A stretch of 44,547 nucleotides of DNA, taken from NCBI GenBank assembly GCA_013389115.1, contig JACADY010000021.1, positions 1 through 44,547 of the forward strand, written 5' to 3'. This document shows, piece after piece, positions 7,330 through 15,668 of this stretch. This DNA comes from Alphaproteobacteria bacterium. Its GTDB lineage: Bacteria > Pseudomonadota > Alphaproteobacteria > Micropepsales > Micropepsaceae. The position numbers and the translations under genes were made by a program. Under the pieces are notes generated by a model, which saw only the letters and a list, made by a program, of their open reading frames with translations, did not search any database and had not been told where the DNA came from. Within the stretch, counting starts at the first letter, position 1. Each line of letters opens with the position of its first letter.

Positions 7330-10098
7330 TCACTGGCCCAGCCGCTCAAGCAAAGCGGGCACGTGAACCTGGTCTGACTTATAATTGCCTGTCAGCGTGT
7401 ACATGATGACGTTGACGCCGAAACGCGTCGCCATCTCGCGCTGCCGCTCGCCGCCGGGCGTAACCGGCGCCAGCGGACGGCCGCTCTCGTCGCGCGCCCA
7501 GGCGGAAGCCCAGTCATTGCTGCCCACGATGATGGCCGACACGCCGTCGCTGGAGGATGCCGTCGCGGCATTGGGGTCATCCTCGATGGGGACGCCTGAG
7601 GGCGCCTCGACCCAGACCTGGCCGGTATCGTAACGGCCGGGGAAATCGCTGAGCAGGTAGAAGGCCTTGGTGAGGACATGGCCCTCCGGCACCGGCACCA
7701 GCGGGGGAATGTCGAGGCCGCGCAACAATTCCCGCAGTGATTCCTCGCCCGGCCCCGTCGTGCCGCCCGTCGTCATGTCGGCATCGCGGGTGTCGAAGAG
7801 TATGGTGCCGCCGTTCTTCATGAAGGCATCGACCTTGGCCAGCGCCGCGGGCGAGAGCGTCGAGGGTGTGCCCCCCATCGGCCAGTAGAGTAAGGGGAAG
7901 AAGGCAAGTTCATCCCTCTCGATGTCGATGCCGATCGGCTCCGCCGCGTCGACGGCCGTGCGCTGGTTGAGAATCTGGGTGAGCCCGGCAAGGCCCGCCG
8001 CGCTCATCTCATCGACCGCGCTATCGCCCGTGATGACATAGGCAAGGCGCGTCTGCAGCGCGGCCTTGAGCGCGAAATCATCCCCCTCCTGTGCCATCGC
8101 CCTGGGCGAGGCCAGCAGCGCCACGATGAGCGCAAGCCCGAGGCCGGCCGCGGTGCCAGCCGCCCGTGCGGGCAGCGGCGCCAGGCCACGCAAGATCAGC
8201 GAAATCAGAAAATCGGCCAGCATCATCGCCAACGCCACGGCCAAAAGACCGTGGGAGAGGTCCCGTGCCGCCCTTTCGCCCAGTGTCGTCATTGCCGTGC
8301 CATCTGGCAAGGGCGGCAACGGGCTGAGGCTCGCGTCTTGACGCAAGAGATTGAACGCGACGGCGCCGTTCTGCGGGCCATAAAGGCCGGGCGGGGCGCC
8401 AGGCCCCGGCGTTCCCATCGTGATCAATGCGGCGGGAACGGGTGCGACGGTCGAGGGCGGCGGCAGGAGGCGGCCAAAGCCATCCAGCGCCAGGCGGGGG
8501 GGAAGGGTCGCCGTCTCCTGCATGGCCAGCGCCGTTCCCGTCTCGATGCCGCTCGATAAATCGATCAGACGGCGCAGCATGTCGAGGAAGAGACCTGAAA
8601 GGGCAAGATTCGACCAATCGGCGTTGGCGGTCACATGGACGAGGACGAGCATGCCCTTGCCCCGGCGCTGTGCGGTCACGAGCGGCGTGCCATCCTCAAG
8701 GCGTGCCCAGGTCTTCTCGGCAAGATCGAGCGAGGGCTCGGCCAAGACCTGCCGCGTGACGCGGACATCCTTGGGGACGGCGAGCCCGGCAAAGGGGCTG
8801 TTGGCGGCAAAGGGACCAAGGCCTTGCGGCTTTTCCCAGGACATGGCGCCGCCCAAGGCTCGCCCGCCCGTGCGCAAGGGGGCGGGGACGAGGTCATCGC
8901 TCTTGGCGGCAAGGCGGGGGCCGGCGAAACGGACGAGCCAGCCGCCTTCCTCCACCCACTGTGCGACCGTGTCGTGATCGCTGCCGACGATCTGGCCGAC
9001 ATCGGCGAGGATGAGGACGGAGAGCCCGCCCTTGAGGAGAGAGGAAATCGATCCGCGGCGCAGTTCGGCGTAAGGCTCGAGCGCGCGGTTGAGATAGTAG
9101 AGGTCAGACAGAAGCGGCTGGGCGCGGTCCGCCTCGCTGCCCGAGACGAGGCCGACAGGGCGGCGGCGGAAGCGGTCATCGAGCAGGGTCACGGCCCCCG
9201 CCGATGCCCGGCCCTCGATCGCAACCTTGCCGATCGCATTGCGCAGTTCCGGCGGCAGGGTGAAGCTGACCTGTGTTTCGCGCCCGCCTTCTGCAAGGCT
9301 GAAGGGCGCATCACCGATGAAGCGGCCATCGCTCGCGCTGGCGCGCACGGATCCGGACAAGGCCGGGCCACCATTCGGGCGCAGGATGCGAAAGGTGAAG
9401 GCCGAGGCGGAGGGTTGCGGCATCGTGATCGCAGCCGGCTCATGGCCCCGCGCATCGCCGATCACGCGCAAGGTGCCGAGCGCGGCCAGGCCCTTGGCGA
9501 AGGCCTCGCCCGCGCCATCATCGAGCCCATCGGCAATCCAGACGATCTCCGGCTCCGGCACGTTCGCGGCGATGATGGCATCGAGCGCCGCCATGCGGGC
9601 CGTCGCAAAGGGTTGAGGCTCAAGCGCCTGGGCTTTGCGCGCAGCCTCGGCGGCCGGGCCAAGGGTCAGTATCTCGGGGCTCGGGCGCTTGGCGGTCGCG
9701 GCAAGGAGCACAGGCCTGCCGGACCGGTCCGCGTCGCCCAGAAGATCATCGAGCGCGGCGCGGCGGCGATCCCATTCCTCGCCCGAGGCCCAGCCATTGT
9801 CGATAACGATGATGAGGGGGCCGGTGTGGCCGCTTGCCGGCTTTGCGTCCCAGACGGGACCGGCCAGCGCCAGGATGATGAGCGCGGCCAAGCCAAGCCG
9901 CAGCAGCAACAGCCAGAGCGGGGTGTGCGCGGGCGTCTCTTCCTTGGTGTTGAGACCCAGAAGCAGGCGCAAGGCGGGAAAGCGGACAAAGCGCGGCGCG
10001 GGCGGCGTCACGCGCAGCAGCCAATAAATGACGGGCAGGCTCAGGAGGCCTAAGAGAATCCAGGCATTGGCAAAGGCGAGGGGGCCGAGCGCGAGCAT
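7330..10098 (-). CDS. BatA-like/DUF4159 membrane protein
   Basis: This 922-aa membrane protein begins with the BatA (aerotolerance regulator) type N-terminus: membrane segments around residues 9-29 and 60-82. A VWA-like domain follows, in which the MIDAS position reads DNGWASG (from Asp100), so the metal site is degenerate. A large extracytoplasmic middle leads to more membrane helices near residues 620-680. The C-terminal part is a DUF4159 domain, with LAYVITGDSAVDEMSAAGL and MKNGGTILFDTRD. It sits 3 bp after the DUF58 gene and 10 bp before the next. The role is unknown; a MoxR ATPase client or an envelope assembly factor is the usual proposal. Confidence 0.88.
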   Translation of the reverse strand: MLALGPLAFANAWILLGLLSLPVIYWLLRVTPPAPRFVRFPALRLLLGLNTKEETPAHTPLWLLLLRLGLAALIILALAGPVWDAKPASGHTGPLIIVIDNGWASGEEWDRRRAALDDLLGDADRSGRPVLLAATAKRPSPEILTLGPAAEAARKAQALEPQPFATARMAALDAIIAANVPEPEIVWIADGLDDGAGEAFAKGLAALGTLRVIGDARGHEPAAITMPQPSASAFTFRILRPNGGPALSGSVRASASDGRFIGDAPFSLAEGGRETQVSFTLPPELRNAIGKVAIEGRASAGAVTLLDDRFRRRPVGLVSGSEADRAQPLLSDLYYLNRALEPYAELRRGSISSLLKGGLSVLILADVGQIVGSDHDTVAQWVEEGGWLVRFAGPRLAAKSDDLVPAPLRTGGRALGGAMSWEKPQGLGPFAANSPFAGLAVPKDVRVTRQVLAEPSLDLAEKTWARLEDGTPLVTAQRRGKGMLVLVHVTANADWSNLALSGLFLDMLRRLIDLSSGIETGTALAMQETATLPPRLALDGFGRLLPPPSTVAPVPAALITMGTPGPGAPPGLYGPQNGAVAFNLLRQDASLSPLPPLPDGTAMTTLGERAARDLSHGLLAVALAMMLADFLISLILRGLAPLPARAAGTAAGLGLALIVALLASPRAMAQEGDDFALKAALQTRLAYVITGDSAVDEMSAAGLAGLTQILNQRTAVDAAEPIGIDIERDELAFFPLLYWPMGGTPSTLSPAALAKVDAFMKNGGTILFDTRDADMTTGGTTGPGEESLRELLRGLDIPPLVPVPEGHVLTKAFYLLSDFPGRYDTGQVWVEAPSGVPIEDDPNAATASSSDGVSAIIVGSNDWASAWARDESGRPLAPVTPGGERQREMATRFGVNVIMYTLTGNYKSDQVHVPALLERLGQ

Positions 10099-10101
10099 GG
10101 A

Positions 10102-11037
10102 TCAGTCCCCGATACCGGGCTGGAGCGCGTGGTGCTTGACGCCAAGCGCCGTGTAGATGGCGAGCAGGGCGAGATTGGCCGGCCTGTCGGTGCGATGGAT
10201 CGAGAAGGTCCAGCCCTGACGGCGGCATGCGTTGCTGAGGGTGTCGCGGTGCGCGGCGAGGCGGTCCTTGTAAGCGGCGCGCAAATTCTCAACCCGGCCG
10301 ATGGTGAGGACCTGGCGTTCCTTGATGCCCTCAAAGCGGGTGCGGCCCTCGAAGGGAAGATCCTCTTCGCTGGGATCAAGGATCTGGATCATGTGGCCGG
10401 AGATGCCCTTGGCCCCCATGGCGGCCACGCGCGCCGCCAGCTCGTCAGCAGGGGCGAGGAGATCGCTCAGCAAGACGGCCTTTGCATGGCGCGGAAGATT
10501 TGCGGCCGGCGGCAGGTCGCCTTGCGTGCTCAAGTGGGCGGTCAGGTGATGCGCGATGCGGCGCAGCGCCACGCGCCCGCCCGCAGGCGGGTTCGGCTCA
10601 CCCATCAGCGCGATACGCTCGCCCGCGCGGATGAGGAGCGAGGCAAGCGCCAGCGCGAGCACGGTCGCGCGCTCAACCTTTCGCACCGGCGCGAAGTCCG
10701 AGCGATAGTCCATCGAGGGCGAGGCATCGCGCCAAATCCAGACGCTCTCGGCCGCCTCCCATTCGTTCTCGCGCACGAAATAATGCTGGGACTTCGCGGA
10801 CTGGCGCCAGTCAATGGCGCTTGCCGGATCCTCCGCGCGGTGGCGGCGGAACTGCCAGAAGGATTCGCCGGAGCCGACGCGGCGGCGCCCGTGCACGCCC
10901 TGCGCGATCGTGGCGGCGATGCGCTCGGCCTCCACCATCAACGGCGGCAAGGGCGCGGCCAGGCGTTCGGCCTCCTCGCGAAGGGCGTTCCAGCGTCCGG
11001 GCCGTCTTTCGTCGAAACCTGAGCACCGATTGTTCAA
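10102..11037 (-). CDS. DUF58 domain protein (VWA-like, MoxR partner)
   Basis: This 311-aa protein has the DUF58 hallmark G-x-GE-F-x-x-R-x-Y/H-x-x-D: GSGESFWQFRRHRAEDP at about 56-71, then IDWRQSAKSQHYFVRENE. A MIDAS motif DASPS (104-108) belongs to its VWA-like fold. DUF58 proteins typically pair with MoxR ATPases. The start is a TTG at 11037 that overlaps the MoxR stop codon (TTGA), implying translational coupling; no ATG or GTG gives the full domain. No signal peptide or membrane segment is obvious, so it is probably cytoplasmic or peripheral. Confidence 0.9.
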   Translation of the reverse strand: MNNRCSGFDERRPGRWNALREEAERLAAPLPPLMVEAERIAATIAQGVHGRRRVGSGESFWQFRRHRAEDPASAIDWRQSAKSQHYFVRENEWEAAESVWIWRDASPSMDYRSDFAPVRKVERATVLALALASLLIRAGERIALMGEPNPPAGGRVALRRIAHHLTAHLSTQGDLPPAANLPRHAKAVLLSDLLAPADELAARVAAMGAKGISGHMIQILDPSEEDLPFEGRTRFEGIKERQVLTIGRVENLRAAYKDRLAAHRDTLSNACRRQGWTFSIHRTDRPANLALLAIYTALGVKHHALQPGIGD

Positions 11038-12044
11038 GCGATCAGCTCACACAGGCGGCGAATAAGTCCGGGGATCGTCACGCCCTCGGCCCGCGCCGCA
11101 AAGGAAAGCGCCATGCGATGGCGCAGGATTGCGGGCGCAAGCGCAATGACGTCATCGACGGATGGGGCGAAACGCCCCTCCATCAACGCACGCGCGCGCA
11201 CCGCGAGCATGAAGGCCTGGGCCGCGCGGGGGCCCGGTCCCCACGCGACATGCATGCGGATCTCATCGGTCCCTGCCGTGTCGGGCCTCGCCGCGCGCAC
11301 AAGCTTCAGGATCGCGTCAACGACGCTGTCACCCACCGGAATGCGCCGCACCAGGCGCTGAACCTGCAACAATCGATCTCCATCCAATACCGGGGCGGGG
11401 GCCTCCTCGCTCACGCCCGTCGTCGCCAACAGCATACGCCGTTCTGCCCCCTCCGTGGGATAACCGACGTCGATCTGGATGAGAAAGCGGTCCAATTGGG
11501 CCTCGGGGAGGGGATAAGTGCCCTCCTGCTCCAGCGGATTTTGAGTGGCGAGCACATGGAAGGGCGCGGGCAGGTCATAACGCTGGCCGGCCACAGTCAC
11601 GTATTTTTCCTGCATCGCCTGGAGGAGCGCAGACTGCGTGCGCGGCGAGGCGCGGTTGATCTCGTCCGCCATCAAGAGCTGGCAGAAGACAGGACCCTTA
11701 ATGAAGCGAAAACTGCGGCGGCCAGTCTCGCTTTCCTCCAGCACCTCGGAGCCCACAATATCGGCAGGCATGAGGTCGGGGGTGAACTGGATGCGCTTCG
11801 TCGATAGTCCAAAAACAGTGCCGATGGTGTCGACAAGCTTGGTCTTGGCCAAGCCCGGCACGCCAATGAGCAGGCCATGGCCGCCCGAAAGCAGGGTGAC
11901 GAGCGTTTCCTCGATCACATGCTCCTGGCCGAAAATCACCCGCTCGATGCCGGTACGCGCGGCCTTCAGCTGGCCCTGGGCGCGCTCGATATCCTCAATC
12001 ACTTCCGCTGCGGGACGGTCGCTTGCATCTTGTAACGCTGTCAC
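11034..12044 (-). CDS. MoxR family AAA+ ATPase
   Basis: This 336-aa ATPase of the MoxR family is the first gene of the cluster on the minus strand. Walker A reads GVPGLAKT (61-68), with the MoxR-typical alanine. Walker B is in LLMADEINRASPRTQSALLQ, followed by the sensor region VLATQNPLEQEGTYPLPEAQLDRF. MoxR proteins act as chaperone-like remodelers with VWA-domain partners, here probably the three following genes. It is preceded by a 200-bp divergent intergenic region that carries a long imperfect palindrome, so expression of this operon and of the DUF1285 gene may be linked. Confidence 0.95.
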   Translation of the reverse strand: MTALQDASDRPAAEVIEDIERAQGQLKAARTGIERVIFGQEHVIEETLVTLLSGGHGLLIGVPGLAKTKLVDTIGTVFGLSTKRIQFTPDLMPADIVGSEVLEESETGRRSFRFIKGPVFCQLLMADEINRASPRTQSALLQAMQEKYVTVAGQRYDLPAPFHVLATQNPLEQEGTYPLPEAQLDRFLIQIDVGYPTEGAERRMLLATTGVSEEAPAPVLDGDRLLQVQRLVRRIPVGDSVVDAILKLVRAARPDTAGTDEIRMHVAWGPGPRAAQAFMLAVRARALMEGRFAPSVDDVIALAPAILRHRMALSFAARAEGVTIPGLIRRLCELIA

Positions 12045-12123
12045 GGGCGCTCCTTAAAAACTCTTCCCGATCAATGGATCATCACTCATGTTGCCGTCAT
12101 GGTTTGGCAACTCATAGGTTCTC

Positions 12124-12194
12124 GTGTCGTTTCGATTTCGTAGTCCGCACTGACGGCGATATCGCGCATGATGCGGACTTCGAAATCACGACAC
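12124..12194. repeat. Long imperfect palindrome in divergent intergenic region
   Basis: A 26-nt arm (12124-12149, starting GTGTCGT) pairs with a 23-nt arm (12172-12194, ending ACGACAC). There are 22 base pairs, one 3-nt bulge and one mismatch. The 22-nt loop contains a smaller palindrome GCGATATCGC (12156-12165). It lies between moxR and the DUF1285 gene and belongs to neither coding region. It could be a MITE-like repeat, a regulatory hairpin or a cruciform site; nothing in the window matches it. Confidence 0.7.
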
Positions 12195-12244
12195 CAGTGA
12201 AAATGGCTTTACGGCCCATCACAACCCCATGACCCGATAAAACC

Positions 12245-12832
12245 ATGGCAAATTCAGGGCTTAACGAAGAAGGCGGTTTGCTGCGCGGGCTCGCAGAGGC
12301 CCAGGCCGAAGCGGCAAATGGGCGCGGGCTGCCGCCCGTAGAGCGATGGAATCCGCCTTTTTGCGGCACCATCGACATGCGAATCACACGCGATGGCACC
12401 TGGACCTATCTTGGCACCCCCATCCGGCGTCCCGCTTTGGTGCGACTGTTCTCCACGATCCTGAGGCGCGAGGAAGACGGGAGCTATGTGCTTGTCACAC
12501 CCGTCGAGCGGGTGGGGATTACGGTCGAGGACGCGCCCTTCCTTGCCGTGCGGGCCGAGCGGCTGCTCGATGGCAAGGGTCCGCGCATCACCTTCCTCAC
12601 CAATGTGGGCGATATGGTGATCGCGGACAAAGCGCATCCGATCAGGGTCGTGACGGACGCCAGAACGGGCGAGCCGCGGCCTTATGTGCATGTGCGAAAG
12701 GGGCTCGAGGCGCTCATTGCCAGGCCGGTGTTCTATGATCTCGTCGCCTGGGGAACAGAGGCGCAAAGCCCGCAAGGTCCCATCCTCACGGTCGAGAGCG
12801 AAGGGGTCGCGTTTTCGCTGGGGCTGCTTTAA
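12245..12832 (+). CDS. DUF1285 domain-containing protein
   Basis: This 195-aa protein matches the DUF1285 family: CGTIDMRITRDGTWTYLGTPIRRPALVRLFSTIL, then EDGSYVLVTPVERVGITVEDAPFLAV. This family is conserved in proteobacteria and has known crystal structures but no settled function. There is no signal peptide or membrane segment. It is divergent to moxR and upstream of the CoA-pyrophosphatase and CCA-transferase genes, a grouping I recall from other alphaproteobacteria. The ATG at 12245 gives a family-length protein, although no clear Shine-Dalgarno precedes it. Confidence 0.88.
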   Translation: MANSGLNEEGGLLRGLAEAQAEAANGRGLPPVERWNPPFCGTIDMRITRDGTWTYLGTPIRRPALVRLFSTILRREEDGSYVLVTPVERVGITVEDAPFLAVRAERLLDGKGPRITFLTNVGDMVIADKAHPIRVVTDARTGEPRPYVHVRKGLEALIARPVFYDLVAWGTEAQSPQGPILTVESEGVAFSLGLL

Positions 12833-12867
12833 AGCAAGATGCGTTCAAATTGAATCGGCATCTTGCT
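12833..12867. repeat. 10-bp-stem hairpin directly after DUF1285 stop
   Basis: AGCAAGATGC (12833-12842) and GCATCTTGCT (12858-12867) are perfect inverted copies around a 15-nt loop. It starts on the base after the stop codon. It is immediately followed by copy 3 of the window's hairpin repeat, and the two together look like a known composite intergenic element of rhizobia. No T-run follows, so it is not a standard terminator. Confidence 0.7.
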
Positions 12868-12874
12868 CCGTGGT

Positions 12875-12934
12875 CTTTGATTGTCGCGTGATTTTGCGGA
12901 AAACCGGTACCCACTTTTCCGCATCACGCTTTAG
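12875..12934. repeat. Intergenic hairpin repeat, copy 3
   Basis: This copy is the same length as copy 2 and differs by few bases (loop CCGGTACCCAC, tail CTTTAG). Outer arms GCGTGAT/ATCACGC and inner arms GCGGAAAA/TTTTCCGC are intact. It ends 11 bp before the CoA-pyrophosphatase start, so a transcript from the DUF1285 gene into that gene would carry the folded element just upstream of the start codon. Confidence 0.85.
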
Positions 12935-12945
12935 GACATCACCGC

Positions 12946-13569
12946 ATGACGGAACAGGAATTGCGCGTGCTTGTGACGCAGAAGCTCTTGCCGCTGAACA
13001 AAGAGGCGCGCCCGCCCGTCACCTCCGACTTCGACCTCAATCCGCAATATCGTGCCGTGATCGGTCCGCGCACGCTACGACAAGCGGCGGTGCTCGTGCC
13101 GCTCATCACGCGGGAAGCGGGTTTGAGCGTCCTTTTCACGCAGCGCGCCGCCGATCTCCCCTCGCATGCGGGCCAAGTCAGCTTCCCGGGCGGACGGGTC
13201 CAGCCGGAAGACGATGGGCCAGTCGGCACGGCCTTGCGCGAAACGCAGGAAGAAACCGGCATCGCACCACGCTTCGTTGAGCCCCTGGGCATGCTCGACC
13301 CTTATGAAACGGTGACGGGCTTTGCCGTTTCGCCGGTCGTCGGCCTCGTCCATCCCGGGTTCGACCTCAAGCCCGATCCGCGGGAGGTGGCCCATGTGTT
13401 CGAGGCGCCCTTTACCTTCTTGATGAACCCAGCCAACCAGGAAACGCATACGCGCGAATGGGAGGGGCGCACCCGCGTCTTCTATGCCGTGCCCTATGAC
13501 GGGCATTACATTTGGGGCGCGACTGCGGGTATGCTGATGAACTTTTACCGGCGGCTTTTCGAATCATGA
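12946..13569 (+). CDS. CoA pyrophosphatase-type NUDIX hydrolase
   Basis: This 207-aa enzyme of the NudL/Nudt7 group would cleave CoA to 3',5'-ADP and 4'-phosphopantetheine. The group signature upstream of the box is present: LITREAGLSVLFTQRA, then SHAGQVSFPGGR. The Nudix box GGRVQPEDDG...LRETQEETGI has the two-residue insertion typical of CoA-type members. The ATG at 12946 lies just after repeat copy 3. The stop overlaps the start of the CCA-transferase gene by 4 bp (ATGA), so the two are translationally coupled. Confidence 0.92.
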   Translation: MTEQELRVLVTQKLLPLNKEARPPVTSDFDLNPQYRAVIGPRTLRQAAVLVPLITREAGLSVLFTQRAADLPSHAGQVSFPGGRVQPEDDGPVGTALRETQEETGIAPRFVEPLGMLDPYETVTGFAVSPVVGLVHPGFDLKPDPREVAHVFEAPFTFLMNPANQETHTREWEGRTRVFYAVPYDGHYIWGATAGMLMNFYRRLFES

Positions 13570-14817
13570 TCCCTGCACCGACACGGCTTTCGCCGCAACT
13601 ATGGATGACCGATCAAGCCGCGCAGGCCGTGATGGCGGCGCTTTCGCGCGGGGGGCAAGCCGTCGCGCTTTGTGGGGGGCTGCGTGCGCAACGCTCTCCT
13701 CAAGCGCGAGGTTGCCGACATCGACATCGCAACGGCGTTGCAACCCCAGGCCGTGATGGAGCTTGCGGCCTCGGCGGGACTTCATGCCGTGGGCACGGGG
13801 ATCGAGCACGGCACGGTGACGATCATCGCGCAGCACAAGCCGTTCGAAGTGACGACCTTGCGCGAGGATGTGGAGACGGATGGGCGGCGCGCGGTCATCG
13901 CCTATACAGATGATTGGCTGGCGGATGCGCGCCGGCGCGATTTCACGATGAACGCCATCTATGCCGATGCCGATGGCACGCTCTATGATCCCACAGGGGG
14001 GATCTGCGACCTCGAAGCCGGCCGGGTGCGGTTCATCGGCTCGCCCGAGCAGCGGATCGCCGAGGACTATCTGCGCATCCTGCGCTTTTTCCGCATCCAT
14101 GCCTTTTACGGGCGCGGGCCGTTCGACCGCGAGGGGCTGGCAGCCTGCGCGGCGCGCATCGAGGGCATCGCGCGGCTCTCGGGCGAGCGGATCCAGAAGG
14201 AAATGCTGCGGCTGCTTTCGGTCGATGCGCCTGGCGAGACCTTGCGCGTGATGGCGGCAAGCGGGGTACTAGGCGCGGTGCTTCCCGGCGCGCTCCAGAT
14301 CGAGCGCTGCGCCCGCGTCGCGCTCATCGAGGAGGATCATTTCTTCGCGCCCGACCCCGTCCTCAGGCTGGGAGCGCTCTTGAGCGAGGCGGAGGATGCG
14401 CGCAGCGTCGCGGTGCGCTGGCGGCTCTCCAATGCGGATCGAGCGCGCCTCATCGCCATGCATGAGGCGGAGCTGAAAATCGTCTCCTATCTCTCGATCC
14501 GCGAAGTGCGCCGGCTGCTCTACCGTCACGGAGTGAGGCTGTTCAAGGACGTGACGATGCTGCGCTGGGCGGAAGATCCTCGACCCGTCTTGGCCCAGCA
14601 ATGGCGCGCGCTGCTCGCCCTTGCCGATAGCTGGGTCAGGCCCGAATTTCCGCTTACGGGACATGAGATCATGGCCGCCGGCGTGCCCGGCGGGCCGATG
14701 GTGGGGAAGGTGTCCGCCGAAATGGAAGACTGGTGGGTCGACAGCGATTTCACCGACGACAAATTCTCGATCATCGAGCGGCTGAAGGCCGTTGCGCAGG
14801 CCCTGGTGACACGATGA
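13566..14817 (+). CDS. cca: CCA tRNA nucleotidyltransferase, interrupted by an apparent +1 frameshift
   Basis: This gene encodes the CCA-adding enzyme, which completes the 3' end of tRNAs with CTP and ATP. The first 28 or so codons from the ATG at 13566 (overlapping the NUDIX stop) read MIPAPTRLSPQLWMTDQAAQ... in one frame. The rest runs in the next frame to 14817 and carries RFVGGCVRNALL and the metal motif DIDIAT. The length of 1252 nt is one more than a multiple of three. Removing one G from the six-G run near 13650-13655 joins the frames as SRGGKPSRFVGGCVRN, which fits the family. Without correction, a GTG at 13672 would give a 381-aa product lacking the N-terminus. It is either a homopolymer sequencing error or a real lesion or frameshift site. 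Confidence 0.85.
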
Positions 14818-15668
14818 GCCTCTTTCGCATCCACGTGCTCGACGCGTTGACCGCGCCGGGCAATCAGGCCCGTCCCAATGATGATGCGTTTGCAACGGCA
14901 GCGCGCTGCGCGTGCGTGCTCGACGGCGCGACGGGGCTTGGCGATGCGCCTCTCATGCCCGGTGCGAGCGATGCCTCGTGGCTCGCGGTCGAGGCGGCCG
15001 CGATCCTCGCGCCGATGGCGGATGATCCGCGTCTTTCAGCCCGGGCGCTGATCGCAGAGACGGCGCGGGCGCTGAGAGAGCGCTTTTGCGCTTTGCGGGT
15101 GCGGCCGCCCAGGGAAAATTATGAGATCCCGTTTGCCTCGCTGATGATGCTGCGCGCATGCGAGCATGGGCAAGAAGCGGCATGGTTCGGCGATTGCCGC
15201 GCGATCCTGCGCGATGCCTCCGGCGCGATCTCGGCATTCGGCCCGGGCTCGGCGCATCGCGCGCAGGAACTGGCGCGGGCGCGGGGGTTCAAGGGGCTTT
15301 CCTCCGACACGCTGCGGGGCGAAGCACTGCCCACCTTGCGCCGCCTGCGCAATTTCGTGAACGGGCCTGAAGGCTATGGGCTTCTTGGGCCAGACGAGCG
15401 GTGCGCGGATCTGCTCAAAGTGCGCAGGATCGAAGCGCAGCTTCCCTTCGAGGCGCTTTTGATGTCGGACGGGTTCTATGCGCTCGTCACCGACTACAAG
15501 CGCTATAGCGACAAGGGGCTGTTGCGGCGCGCGCTGGATGAGGGCCTTGCCCCGCTCTATGCGGAATTGCGCGGCATCGAATACGAGGACAAGGACATGC
15601 GCGTCCATCCCCGCTTCAAGGTGAGCGATGACGCAACGGCGCTGCTGGTCCGGGCCGAGGCTACATGA
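14814..15668 (+). CDS. PP2C-like serine/threonine phosphatase domain protein
   Basis: This 284-aa protein resembles PPM/PP2C metal-dependent phosphatases. Acidic metal-binding positions are recognisable in CVLDGATGLGD, WFGDCRAIL, LLMSDGFYALV and SDDATALLV, in the PP2C order. There is no membrane segment, so a cytoplasmic location is likely. The ATG at 14814 overlaps the CCA-transferase stop by 4 bp. Its end overlaps the convergent terC end by 8 bp. Sequence-divergent PP2C proteins like this one often have unknown targets; a phosphatase activity is inferred, not proven. Confidence 0.8.
   Translation: MSLFRIHVLDALTAPGNQARPNDDAFATAARCACVLDGATGLGDAPLMPGASDASWLAVEAAAILAPMADDPRLSARALIAETARALRERFCALRVRPPRENYEIPFASLMMLRACEHGQEAAWFGDCRAILRDASGAISAFGPGSAHRAQELARARGFKGLSSDTLRGEALPTLRRLRNFVNGPEGYGLLGPDERCADLLKVRRIEAQLPFEALLMSDGFYALVTDYKRYSDKGLLRRALDEGLAPLYAELRGIEYEDKDMRVHPRFKVSDDATALLVRAEAT

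Noticed and set aside
6048-7406. 452-aa plus-strand open frame opposite the VWA membrane protein
   Set aside because: Shadow of a GC-rich gene; no motif, and the minus-strand product has clear membrane and MIDAS features.
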